Assembly: GCF_041807705.1 (NCBI RefSeq)
Contig: NZ_JBGTYY010000016.1
Span: 1 to 47,495, forward strand
Reading direction: 5' to 3'
Source: Mannheimia sp041807705
GTDB lineage: Bacteria; Pseudomonadota; Gammaproteobacteria; Enterobacterales; Pasteurellaceae
DNA: 47,495 nucleotides
In this document: in pieces, positions 14,844 to 23,245 of the stretch
Layout: every line of letters starts with the position of its first letter
Position numbering within the stretch: position 1 is the first letter of the stretch
Notes under the pieces: generated by a model
What the model saw: only the letters and a program-made list of their open reading frames with translations
Told to the model about the DNA's origin: nothing
Databases searched by the model: none
Translations under genes and position numbers: made by a program

Positions 14844-16319
14844 TTACATTACCACCACATCAAACTGATCTTGATGATAGTAAGGCTCAACTTTGATTTC
14901 AATTTTCTTCCCGATAAAGGCTTGAAGTTCCGCCAATAATGCGTGGCTTTCTTCATTAATTAAGTAATCTGCCACATCTTTAGATGCATAAACGTGCATT
15001 TTTTCCGTTTTAAATAAGTGATGAACACGCACAATTTCACGCATAATTTCATAACAGACTGTTTCAACTGTTTTCACTGCGCCACGCCCTTGGCAAGCAG
15101 GGCAATCACAGCATAGAATACGCTCAAGGCTTTCCCGTGTACGTTTACGAGTCATTTCAACCAAACCAAGCTGAGTAAAGCCATTTACATTGGTTTTTAC
15201 TCTATCTCCCTTTAATGCTTCTTGTAAGGACTGCAATACTAAATTGCGATGCTCTTCCTCTTGCATATCAATAAAATCGATAATGATAATGCCGCCCAAA
15301 TTACGCAACTGGAGCTGATGGGCAATTGCCTGTGTTGCTTCAATATTAGTATTGAAAATGGTGTGAGCAAGATTTCGATGTCCAACAAATGCCCCTGTGT
15401 TGATGTCAATGGTTGTCATCGCTTCTGTTTGTTCAATAATCAGATACCCGCCCGATTTTAGGTTTACTCTCTTATCGAGGGCTTTTTGAATGGCTTCTTC
15501 CACACCATAAGCATCAAATAAGGTTTTTGCCCCTGTGTATAAACTCACAGAGTTTGTCAGCTCAGGCATAAACTCAGTTAAAAACTCTTTAACTTGCTCG
15601 CAAGTGATTTTTGAATCGATCCAGACCGCATTAATGCGAGTGCCGATAAAGTCCCTCAATACCCGTTGAGCTAATGCAAGCTCTCCATAAAGCATTGATT
15701 TAGCAGGATATTTTGTTTTCCGTTCTAATACTTTCCGCCATAAGCGTTTTAAGAAATCTACATCTTGCTTTAAGCTTTCTTCGCTTGCTTCTTCCGCAGC
15801 CGTACGGACAATAAAGCCGCCTAACTCATCGCAATAAGGCTCAAGCAATGCTTTTAAACGCTCACGTTCCGCCTCACTTTCAATACGTTGAGAAACACCC
15901 ACGTGGCTATTTTCTGGCATAAAGACCAAATAGCGAGAAGGCAAGGTAATATCAGTAGTTAATCTTGCACCTTTTGTACCAATCGGATCTTTAACCACTT
16001 GAACCACAATGTCTTGCCCTTCACGAACCAACTCGGCAATATCTTTTACCACAAATTGTTTTTTCTCATTTTCATCAACACATTCGGTATGAGAAACAAT
16101 ATCGGAAGCGTGCAAAAAAGCCGCTTTTTCTAACCCAATATCCACAAAAGCAGACTGCATTCCGGGCAACACTCGGGTTACTCGCCCCTTGTAAATATTC
16201 CCCACAATGCCACGCTTTGCCTCACGCTCAATATGCAATTCTTTCAACAACCCGTTTTCAACCAATGCAACCCTTGTCTCACTTGGGGTTACATTAACTA
16301 ATAATTCTGTACTGCTCAT
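14844..16319 (-). CDS. rng: Ribonuclease G
   Basis: Endoribonuclease of the RNase E/G family that matures the 16S rRNA 5' end and decays some mRNAs. It has 491 residues (E. coli 489), without the long scaffold tail of RNase E. The S1 domain (about 35-130) holds GNIYKGRVTRVLPGMQSAFVDIG. The catalytic region shows ITTIDINTGAFVG-like MTTIDINTGAFVG with the metal-binding Asp, and IIIDFIDMQ with the second Asp. The CCDCPACQGRG zinc-link cysteines are near residue 405. It starts MSSTELLVNVTPSETRVALVENG. It is divergent from ycaO and ends in its own terminator. Confidence 0.96.
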   Translation of the reverse strand: MSSTELLVNVTPSETRVALVENGLLKELHIEREAKRGIVGNIYKGRVTRVLPGMQSAFVDIGLEKAAFLHASDIVSHTECVDENEKKQFVVKDIAELVREGQDIVVQVVKDPIGTKGARLTTDITLPSRYLVFMPENSHVGVSQRIESEAERERLKALLEPYCDELGGFIVRTAAEEASEESLKQDVDFLKRLWRKVLERKTKYPAKSMLYGELALAQRVLRDFIGTRINAVWIDSKITCEQVKEFLTEFMPELTNSVSLYTGAKTLFDAYGVEEAIQKALDKRVNLKSGGYLIIEQTEAMTTIDINTGAFVGHRNLAHTIFNTNIEATQAIAHQLQLRNLGGIIIIDFIDMQEEEHRNLVLQSLQEALKGDRVKTNVNGFTQLGLVEMTRKRTRESLERILCCDCPACQGRGAVKTVETVCYEIMREIVRVHHLFKTEKMHVYASKDVADYLINEESHALLAELQAFIGKKIEIKVEPYYHQDQFDVVVM

Positions 16320-16429
16320 CGTTTATCTTCTTACTATAAAATTAAATTGGAATAAGTTTATCACTTTGTTTTTAAGAAAAAAATTAGATCACTCAATTTC
16401 TTATTTTGATTGGGAAAATTAAATGTTCT

Positions 16430-16438
16430 ACAAGCGGT
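16430..16438 (+). repeat. DNA uptake signal (ACAAGCGGT)
   Basis: Core 9-mer with a following T-rich tract and TTTTTTGCAA, in the 195-base rng-ycaO divergent gap. That gap must also hold both promoters, which I could not assign with confidence. Confidence 0.85.
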
Positions 16439-16514
16439 TATTTTTATGAGTTTTTTTGCAATTTTGCTCAAATTTTGCTATTTTCTACCACAAATTTTTA
16501 ACAAGAGAAAAATT

Positions 16515-18278
16515 ATGACTGAACAAACTTTTATCACAGGTAAAGATGCTGTACTTGAAGACAGTATTTCTACCTTTAAACACAAATTAAAAACTCTTGG
16601 TTTTAACATTGAAGAAGCCTCTTGGTTAAACCCTGTGCCGAATGTGTGGTCAGTGCATATTCGTGATGCGGATTGTCCGCAATGTTTCTCAAATGGTAAA
16701 GGGGCAAGCAAAAAAGCGGCATTAGCCTCTGCGTTGGGCGAATATTTTGAGCGTTTATCCACCAACTATTTCTGGGCGGATTTTTATTTAGGTCAAGAGA
16801 TTGCAAATAGTGATTTCGTGCATTATCCAACCGAGAAATGGTTCCCGATTGATGATGAAGCCATTCCACCAATGGAGATGATGGACGAGTTTTTATGGGA
16901 ATATTTTGATCCAAATGGTGAAATCACACCGGAGTTATTGGTTGATTTACAATCAGGAAATTATGATCGTGGGATTGTTACCCTACCTTACGTTCGCCAA
17001 TCTGACAATGAAACGGTTTACATTCCGCAAAGTATTATCGGCAACTTATTTGTTTCAAACGGTATGTCGGCAGGCAATACAAAAAACGAAGCTCGAGTGC
17101 AGGGCTTATCCGAAGTGTTCGAGCGTTTTGTCAAAAACCGTATTATTACTGAGGCAATCAGCTTGCCTGAAATTCCGCAATCGGTGATTGATAGCTATCC
17201 AACCATTAAGTCGTCTATCGAAAAATTAGAGCAACAAGGCTTCCCGATTCTTTGCTACGATGCCTCATTAGGTGGAGAGTTCCCTATTATTTGTGTGATT
17301 TTATTAAATCCACAAAACGGTACTTGTTTCGCTTCTTTCGGGGCTCACCCGAATTTCCAAGTAGCATTTGAGCGTACGGTAACTGAGCTTCTGCAAGGTC
17401 GTAGCTTAAAAGATTTAGATGTATTTGCTCCGCCGTCTTTCAATAATGAAGATGTGGCAGATCACGCCAATATGGAAACTCATTTCATCGACTCAAGCGG
17501 TCTAATTTCTTGGGATCTTTTCAAACGTGATGCGGATTATCCATTCGTACATTGGGATTTCTCTGGCACAACCGAGCAAGAATTCAATAATATGATTGCG
17601 ATTTTCAACAAGCACAATCAGCCTGTTTACATTATGGATTACGAGCATTTAGGCGTGTATGCTTGCCGTATTTTAGCACCGGGAATGTCGAACATTTACC
17701 CAAGCGACGATTTAATTTACGCAAACAACAATATGGGTATGGATTGGCGTGAAATCTTATTAGATTTACCACATTTCCACCACGATGCTGAAACCTACCA
17801 AGAATTGCTTGATGAGTTAGACGAGCAAAGCATTGATGATTTAACTCGTGTGCGTGAATTTATCGGTGTTGTGGCAGAAAAAGGTTCAGCAATGCAAACT
17901 CTGCGTATCGGCGAACTAAAATCAATGCTTCACTTAGCACTTGGCAACTTAGAGCAAGCGTTAGATTGGGCGAACTGGACAGCGAATATGAACGCCAGCG
18001 TGTTCTCGCCAGAGCGTAATAATTACTACCGTTGCTTAATCAGCACGATTGAATTATTCCTTGATGAAAATCGTGAGCCTGAGCAATATCGCCGTGTATT
18101 TGAGAAAATGTATGGTGCTGAAGCTGTAGAATTTGCTTGGAATGCGGTGCAAGGTGGTAATCCGTTTAACGGCTTAACAGCTTCTGATGAAAGCCTTGAA
18201 AATATGGTTGCTCATCAGAAATTATTAAACGCTTACCGCAAAGTGCAAAAAGCAAAAGTAAATCCGATTGCGAGATAA
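16515..18278 (+). CDS. ycaO: YcaO-domain protein (ribosomal S12 methylthiolation accessory type)
   Basis: ATP-using YcaO superfamily protein. In E. coli it is linked to beta-methylthiolation of ribosomal protein S12 by RimO. The ATG at 16515 gives 587 residues (E. coli 586) beginning MTEQTFITGKDAVLEDSI. The 35 residues upstream in frame lack family similarity and run across the uptake signal, so they are excluded. The ATP/Mg-binding parts of the fold are visible as KKAALASALGEYFERLST, NEARVQGLSEVFERFVKNRI and FERTVTELLQGRS. The acidic C-terminal region (about 460-587) is helical and repeat-like (LGNLEQALDWANWTANMN). No RiPP precursor or dehydrogenase partner is nearby, so a natural-product role is unlikely. 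Confidence 0.92.
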   Translation: MTEQTFITGKDAVLEDSISTFKHKLKTLGFNIEEASWLNPVPNVWSVHIRDADCPQCFSNGKGASKKAALASALGEYFERLSTNYFWADFYLGQEIANSDFVHYPTEKWFPIDDEAIPPMEMMDEFLWEYFDPNGEITPELLVDLQSGNYDRGIVTLPYVRQSDNETVYIPQSIIGNLFVSNGMSAGNTKNEARVQGLSEVFERFVKNRIITEAISLPEIPQSVIDSYPTIKSSIEKLEQQGFPILCYDASLGGEFPIICVILLNPQNGTCFASFGAHPNFQVAFERTVTELLQGRSLKDLDVFAPPSFNNEDVADHANMETHFIDSSGLISWDLFKRDADYPFVHWDFSGTTEQEFNNMIAIFNKHNQPVYIMDYEHLGVYACRILAPGMSNIYPSDDLIYANNNMGMDWREILLDLPHFHHDAETYQELLDELDEQSIDDLTRVREFIGVVAEKGSAMQTLRIGELKSMLHLALGNLEQALDWANWTANMNASVFSPERNNYYRCLISTIELFLDENREPEQYRRVFEKMYGAEAVEFAWNAVQGGNPFNGLTASDESLENMVAHQKLLNAYRKVQKAKVNPIAR

Positions 18279-18288
18279 TTTAACATTT

Positions 18289-18349
18289 TGTAGGGCAGGC
18301 TTGTGCCTGCCCTTTCTTTACTACCTTTCGGGCAAACTCTGCCCCTACA
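18289..18349. repeat. Double-hairpin palindromic element between ycaO and cmoB
   Basis: The ends TGTAGGGCAG (18289) and CTGCCCCTACA (18339) are inverted copies that differ by one G. Inside are two hairpins: AGGGCAGGC-TTGT-GCCTGCCCT (18292-18313, followed by TTCTTTA, so it can act as the ycaO terminator) and GGGCA-AACTC-TGCCC (18330-18344). The arrangement is that of a REP or MITE-like dispersed element. The end resembles the one at 125-138. Confidence 0.65.
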
Positions 18350-18362
18350 CATAAATTTAAAA

Positions 18363-19325
18363 ATGATCGACTTCCGTCCTTTTTATCAACAAATTGCAAC
18401 TACTTCCCTATCAGCTTGGCTTGAAACCCTACCCTTGCAATTAAAGCAATGGGAAAAAACGACCCACGCAGATTATGCAAAATGGGCAAAAGTTGCAGAT
18501 TTTTTACCAAATCCGACCGCTTGTATTAACCTAAAAGATAAAGTGGAGTCTATTCCAACTGCGCCTTTATCTGAGGGCGAACGCAAGCAAATCACCCATC
18601 ACTTAAAACAGCTGATGCCTTGGCGTAAAGGCCCGTATCACTTACACGGTATTCATATTGATACAGAATGGCGTTCTGATTTCAAATGGGATCGTGTTTT
18701 ACCGCACCTTACTCCACTTGCTGGCAGAACAATTTTAGACGTGGGCTGTGGTAGCGGTTATCATATGTGGCGAATGGTGGGCGAAGGGGCAAAAATGGTG
18801 GTGGGCATTGACCCTACCGAGCTTTTCCTTTGCCAATTTGAGGCAGTAAGAAAGCTACTTGGTAATGACAGACGAGCAAACCTTATTCCGCTTGGTATTG
18901 AGCAAATGCAACCTTTAGCTGCATTCGATACTGTCTTCTCTATGGGCGTGCTTTATCATCGCAAATCACCACTCGATCATCTCTCACAACTAAAAGCCCA
19001 ATTAGTCAAAGGCGGCGAATTAGTGTTGGAAACCCTTGTGATTGATGGCGATGTGAATGATGTGTTAGTACCCGCTGATCGCTACGCTAAGATGAAAAAT
19101 GTCTATTTTATTCCATCTGTGCCTTCTCTGATTAACTGGCTGGAAAAAGTCGGTTTTAAAAATGTACGTTGCGTTGATGAGGCAATTACTACACTTGAAG
19201 AGCAACGCAAAACCGATTGGCTGGAAAATGAAAGTTTGGTCGATTTTTTAGATCCGAACGATCATAGTAAAACCATTGAAGGTTACCCAGCCCCTAAACG
19301 TGCAGTTATTTTAGCAAATGCTTAA
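18363..19325 (+). CDS. cmoB: tRNA U34 carboxymethyltransferase CmoB
   Basis: Transfers carboxymethyl from carboxy-S-adenosylmethionine to 5-hydroxyuridine at the tRNA wobble base, forming cmo5U. The start at 18363 (MIDFRPFYQQIATTSLSAWLETL) gives 320 residues (E. coli 323). The alternative start at 18303 lies inside the palindromic repeat and is rejected. The family-specific RKGPYHLHGIHIDTEWRSDFKWDR is near residue 90. The methyltransferase fold follows with TILDVGCGSGYHMWRM near residue 120. The later FSMGVLYHRKSPLDHL and ELVLETLVIDGD segments also match. The CmoA partner that makes the cofactor is not in this window. Confidence 0.95.
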   Translation: MIDFRPFYQQIATTSLSAWLETLPLQLKQWEKTTHADYAKWAKVADFLPNPTACINLKDKVESIPTAPLSEGERKQITHHLKQLMPWRKGPYHLHGIHIDTEWRSDFKWDRVLPHLTPLAGRTILDVGCGSGYHMWRMVGEGAKMVVGIDPTELFLCQFEAVRKLLGNDRRANLIPLGIEQMQPLAAFDTVFSMGVLYHRKSPLDHLSQLKAQLVKGGELVLETLVIDGDVNDVLVPADRYAKMKNVYFIPSVPSLINWLEKVGFKNVRCVDEAITTLEEQRKTDWLENESLVDFLDPNDHSKTIEGYPAPKRAVILANA

Positions 19326-19377
19326 ATAGCCTCTGTTACCTTAAAGAAAAAATACTGTAAATTATCACACTATTTTA

Positions 19378-19422
19378 TTGACATAAAAATTCTCGTTTAT
19401 TATACTGTATTTAAATACAGTA
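19378..19422 (+). promoter_or_regulatory. LexA-controlled promoter (SOS box)
   Basis: TTGACA (19378-19383), 17 bases, then TATACT (19401-19406): a near-perfect sigma-70 promoter. The -10 overlaps TACTGTATTTAAATACAGTA (19403-19422), a perfect 20-base palindrome that matches the CTGT-N8-ACAG LexA site. A weaker half-matching CTGT-N8-ACAC lies about 50 bases upstream. Confidence 0.92.
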
Positions 19423-19440
19423 AATATAGCGAGGGATATT

Positions 19441-19692
19441 ATGAAAACACTTGATATACGTTTTGTCAAAGAACGTGATAGCAAAAGGCTTGCAGAGCAA
19501 CAAAAGACGATGGAGAAACTGATTGAGCGATTACCTGATCGGATTGCTGAAAAATTTTCAGATGTAAACGTCAGAGTTCGATTCTCTAGTTCGTCTGGCT
19601 TTGAAGCATCGGGCTTTAAAGGCGATGAAAGAGAGGAATTTTTAGCCTTTTTGGAAGAGATATGGGACGATCCATTTCTGCTTGATGACTAA
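19441..19692 (+). CDS. dinI: DinI-family SOS protein
   Basis: An 83-residue protein of the DinI family. E. coli DinI binds RecA filaments and tunes the SOS response. Visible features are the N-terminal beta strand MKTLDIRFVK, a basic helix (KRLAEQQKTMEKLIERLPDRIAEKF), the strand VNVRVRFSSSSGFEASGF and an acidic C-terminal helix (EEFLAFLEEIWDDPFLLDD). DinI docks its acidic helix in the RecA filament. The ribosome site GAGGGA is five bases upstream. It is a single-gene unit under a LexA box and ends at a terminator shared with gyrB. The symbol is given for the family; whether it acts exactly as E. coli DinI is inferred. Confidence 0.88.
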   Translation: MKTLDIRFVKERDSKRLAEQQKTMEKLIERLPDRIAEKFSDVNVRVRFSSSSGFEASGFKGDEREEFLAFLEEIWDDPFLLDD

Positions 19693-19714
19693 ATTTTCCC
19701 CTCAGTTTTAGCAT

Positions 19715-19745
19715 ACAAAAAAGTCCGCATAGTGCGGACTTTTAT
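19715..19745. terminator. Bidirectional terminator between dinI and gyrB
   Basis: AAAAAAGTCCGCA and TGCGGACTTTTA pair around a 3-base loop, TAG. The genes are convergent and the A and T runs suit both strands. Confidence 0.85.
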
Positions 19746-19750
19746 TTTAA

Positions 19751-22183
19751 CTAGACATCAATCTGTGCATATAACGCATTGGTTTCGATGAAATCACGTC
19801 TTGGTTCAACTTCATCGCCCATCAGCGTGCTAAAGAGTTTGTCTGCTTCAATCGCATCGCTAATGTTTACTTGTAACATTTTACGAGCAACAGGATCCAT
19901 TGTAGTTTCCCATAATTGCTCTGGGTTCATCTCACCTAACCCTTTATAGCGTTGAATAGTTAAACCTTTGCGAGATTCTTTCACTAACCAATCTAAGGCT
20001 TCAGAGAAACGGCTGATTTCTTGACGGCGTTCTCCACGCACTACATAAGCTGAGTCAGAAAGTAAATCGTTCAGCTCGTTGCCTAATGCCACAATACGAG
20101 CATATTCTGCACCGCTGATAAAGTTATAATCTAGGCGGTAAGTTGTATCCATACCGTGCGTTGTAACAATAATTTCCGGCTCGTAGATTTGGCGTTCTTC
20201 ATTGAATACAGTATTAATACGATAGAAACTACCACCCACTTCTTTTTCCATTAATTTAGCCGCAAAGTTTTCACTCCAAGCGTTCATATTTGCTTCATTT
20301 TTTGCAAATTCTGCTGAAAGTGGTTTTGAGTAAATTAATTCATTCAACAACAAAGTTGGGTAACGGCGGCTTAAACGCTCAATCATTTTTTGCACGTTAT
20401 TGTATTGAGAAATTAGGTTCTCTAAGGCTACACCACTTAATGCTGGAGCATCTTCGCTCACATATAAACCAGCACCTTCAAGGGCAATATCAATTTCATA
20501 TTGTGTCATTTCATCGTTATCTTGAATATAACGCTCTTGTTTGCCTTTTTTCACTTTGTAAAGTGGCGGTTGAGCGATATAGATATAACCGTTTTCGATC
20601 AACTCTGGCATTTGGCGATAGAAGAAGGTTAATAAAAGCGTACGAATGTGTGCACCGTCCACGTCCGCATCGGTCATAATAATGATTTTGTGATAACGCA
20701 ATTTCTCGATGTTGTAATCATCACGCCCAATACCTGTGCCTAACGCAGTAATCAGCGTTGCCACTTCTTGTGAAGAAAGCATTTTGTCGAAACGAGCTTT
20801 TTCTACGTTTAAGATTTTACCTTTTAACGGCAAAATTGCTTGATTTTTACGATCACGCCCTTGTTTTGCCGACCCCCCCGCAGAGTCCCCCTCCACTAAG
20901 TAGAGTTCAGATAACGCAGGATCTTTCTCCTGACAATCCGCCAGTTTACCCGGCAAACCACCTAAATCTAACGCACCTTTACGGCGTGTCATTTCACGGG
21001 CTTTACGAGCCGCTTCTCTTGCACGAGCAGCATCAATAATTTTAGTGACAATGTTTTTTGCATCGTCTGGGTTTTCGGCTAAGTAATCTGATAATGCTTC
21101 ATTCATTGAGCTTTCAACCGCACCACGCACTTCTGAAGAAACAAGCTTATCTTTGGTTTGTGAAGAGAATTTTGGATCTGGCACTTTTACTGAAATAACC
21201 GCCACTAAACCTTCACGAGCGTCATCGCCTGAGGCATCAATATTCGCATCGGCTTTTTTCAGCACTCCGCTGTTATCCATATAGTTTTTCAACGCACGGG
21301 TTAAAGCCCCACGGAAACCTGCTAAGTGCGTACCGCCATCACGTTGTGGAATGTTATTGGTAAAGCAGTAAACGCTTTCGTTATAGCTATCATTCCATTG
21401 CAGAGAAATCTCTACGCCGATACCGTCTTTTTCAGTCGTTAAATAGAATGGCGTATTGTGAATATGGGTTTTGCCTTCGTTTAAATATTCAACGTAGGCT
21501 TTAATACCGCCTTCGTATTTGAAATGCTCTTCTTTGCCATCACGCTCATCAATTAGCTTGATCGAAACCCCTGAGTTTAAGAAGGATAATTCACGCAAAC
21601 GCTTAGATAAAATTTTGTACTCAAATTCAGTTTTGTTTTTGAAAATATCTAAACTTGGCCAGAAACGAACTGATGTTCCTGTTTTGTCCGTATTACCAAT
21701 AATAGTTAATGGTGCGTCAGGCTCACCCAAGCTATAGAACTGCTCATGAACGTGTCCTTCACGGCGAATAGTCAGTTGTAATTTTGAAGAAAGTGCGTTT
21801 ACTACCGACACGCCCACACCGTGCAAACCGCCGGAAACCTTATAGGAGTTATCATCAAATTTACCGCCTGCGTGCAGAACGGTCATAATCACTTCTGCCG
21901 CAGAAACCCCCTCTTCCGGGTGAATGCCAACAGGAATACCACGTCCATCATCTTGTACCGAAACCGAATTATCGGAATGAATTGTAACGATAATATCTTT
22001 ACAATGTCCTGCTAATGCCTCATCAATCGCATTATCTAACACTTCAAATACCATATGGTGTAAGCCCGTGCCGTCATCAGTATCGCCGATATACATTCCC
22101 GGACGTTTACGCACTGCATCTAAGCCTCGTAACACCTTAATACTTGAAGAATCATAACTGGTTGGTTGAGTTTGTTCAGACAT
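19751..22183 (-). CDS. gyrB: DNA gyrase subunit B
   Basis: ATPase subunit of gyrase, which with GyrA introduces negative supercoils. It has 810 residues (E. coli 804). The GHKL ATP-binding domain shows EVLDNAIDEALAG, DDGRGIPVGIH and GGLHGVGVSVVNAL. The Toprim domain carries EGDSAGGSAKQGRDRKNQA near residue 430 with the catalytic Glu, and MTDADVDGAHIRTLLLTFFYR with the DxD motif. The C-terminal TIQRYKGLGEMNPEQLWETTMDP is intact. It is transcribed alone and is convergent with the dinI-family gene. Its upstream gap of about 185 bases to ubiA holds a pair of uptake signals. Confidence 0.98.
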   Translation of the reverse strand: MSEQTQPTSYDSSSIKVLRGLDAVRKRPGMYIGDTDDGTGLHHMVFEVLDNAIDEALAGHCKDIIVTIHSDNSVSVQDDGRGIPVGIHPEEGVSAAEVIMTVLHAGGKFDDNSYKVSGGLHGVGVSVVNALSSKLQLTIRREGHVHEQFYSLGEPDAPLTIIGNTDKTGTSVRFWPSLDIFKNKTEFEYKILSKRLRELSFLNSGVSIKLIDERDGKEEHFKYEGGIKAYVEYLNEGKTHIHNTPFYLTTEKDGIGVEISLQWNDSYNESVYCFTNNIPQRDGGTHLAGFRGALTRALKNYMDNSGVLKKADANIDASGDDAREGLVAVISVKVPDPKFSSQTKDKLVSSEVRGAVESSMNEALSDYLAENPDDAKNIVTKIIDAARAREAARKAREMTRRKGALDLGGLPGKLADCQEKDPALSELYLVEGDSAGGSAKQGRDRKNQAILPLKGKILNVEKARFDKMLSSQEVATLITALGTGIGRDDYNIEKLRYHKIIIMTDADVDGAHIRTLLLTFFYRQMPELIENGYIYIAQPPLYKVKKGKQERYIQDNDEMTQYEIDIALEGAGLYVSEDAPALSGVALENLISQYNNVQKMIERLSRRYPTLLLNELIYSKPLSAEFAKNEANMNAWSENFAAKLMEKEVGGSFYRINTVFNEERQIYEPEIIVTTHGMDTTYRLDYNFISGAEYARIVALGNELNDLLSDSAYVVRGERRQEISRFSEALDWLVKESRKGLTIQRYKGLGEMNPEQLWETTMDPVARKMLQVNISDAIEADKLFSTLMGDEVEPRRDFIETNALYAQIDV

Positions 22184-22255
22184 TGTTATTCCTACTAATT
22201 TAAAATCAAAAAATTGTGTCGATTATAGCAGAAAAATGCCCGAATGTATCGCAAA

Positions 22256-22313
22256 ACAAGCGGTTAAATTTTGGTTAAAATTTGCAAATTGCCGCCTAAA
22301 TTTAACCGCTTGT
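22256..22313. repeat. Inverted pair of DNA uptake signals
   Basis: ACAAGCGGT (22256-22264), with following AAATTTGCAAA, faces ACCGCTTGT (22305-22313). The arms ACAAGCGGTTAAA and TTTAACCGCTTGT form a 13-bp stem. It lies between the ubiA end and the gyrB promoter region and probably terminates ubiA transcription. Confidence 0.75.
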
Positions 22314-22369
22314 ATAGATAAAACTGCCAGATAAAAAATAAGGGCGAAAAATATTTCGCCCTTACATAA

Positions 22370-23245
22370 CTAGAAATAAATCCCAACTAAAATCGCAATA
22401 AATACACCTAAGCCAAAATAGTGGTTGTTTAAAAAGGCTTTAAAGCATTCGCTGCGTTCTCGTTTTTTAGTGAGCCAGCATTGATAGATAAACAGCGTTG
22501 CACTTAATGCTAATACGATGAAATAGCCGATATTATACTCTTGTACGATGCCGACTAAGCTCAATAATATCAGGGTAATAAACTGTAATAGTGCGATGAT
22601 TTTATTATCATATTGGGCAAACAAAATCGCAGTAGATTTTACCCCAATCCGCAAATCATCATCACGATCTACCATTGCATATTGAGTGTCATAAGCCACC
22701 GTCCACGCCAGATTGGCAAAGAAAAGCAACCAGCATTCAAGTGGCAAAGTTTCATTTACCGCCCCAAATACCATCGGAATTGACCAACCAAACGCCATAC
22801 CTAGCACCACTTGCGGCAAATGAGTAAAACGTTTCATAAACGGATAAATCACCGCCAAAAACACCGCCACAAACGAAAGTAAAAAGGCATATCGGTTGAG
22901 CATTAAATCCAGCAAGAAGGCGAATAATAACAATACCGCAAAAATAATTTTTGCCTCTGTGGTAGTTACTCTGCCTGTTGCCAGCGGACGTTGAGAGGTG
23001 CGTTTAACGTGTCCGTCAATCTCTCTATCGGCATAATCATTAATTACACAACCTGCCGCACGCATTACAATTACGCCAAGCGTGAAAATCAACAAAATAG
23101 AGAATGGCGGCATTCCATCAGCCGCCACAAATAACGCCCACAACGTTGGGTGCAGTAATAGCAATGTGCCGATGGGCTTATCAAACCGCATTAATTGGGC
23201 ATAAGCAATCCATTTTTGCTTAGAGAAGAAATTGCTTTTATTCAT
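22370..23245 (-). CDS. ubiA: 4-hydroxybenzoate octaprenyltransferase
   Basis: Membrane prenyltransferase that attaches the isoprenoid chain to 4-hydroxybenzoate in ubiquinone synthesis. It has 291 residues with about nine hydrophobic segments. Both aspartate-rich motifs are intact: CVINDYADREIDGHVKRTSQRPLA (first Asp motif near residue 72) and YDTQYAMVDRDDDLRIGVKST (second, near residue 190). These bind the prenyl diphosphate through Mg2+. The N-terminus LMRFDKPIGTLLLLHPTLWAL is typical. It overlaps the end of glpR by 8 bases, so the two are co-transcribed. No ubiC is adjacent, unlike E. coli. Confidence 0.96.
   Translation of the reverse strand: MNKSNFFSKQKWIAYAQLMRFDKPIGTLLLLHPTLWALFVAADGMPPFSILLIFTLGVIVMRAAGCVINDYADREIDGHVKRTSQRPLATGRVTTTEAKIIFAVLLLFAFLLDLMLNRYAFLLSFVAVFLAVIYPFMKRFTHLPQVVLGMAFGWSIPMVFGAVNETLPLECWLLFFANLAWTVAYDTQYAMVDRDDDLRIGVKSTAILFAQYDNKIIALLQFITLILLSLVGIVQEYNIGYFIVLALSATLFIYQCWLTKKRERSECFKAFLNNHYFGLGVFIAILVGIYF

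Noticed and set aside
15249..15461. Antisense frames inside rng, gyrB, trpB, tamB and other genes
   Set aside because: They are shadows of the real coding strands, without ribosome sites or recognisable products.
16410..16514. N-terminal extension of ycaO
   Set aside because: It translates an uptake signal and AT-rich promoter DNA; family proteins begin at the ATG at 16515.
16515..18278. ycaO as part of a peptide natural-product cluster
   Set aside because: Length and full-length similarity match the housekeeping type, and no precursor peptide, oxidase or exporter gene is adjacent.
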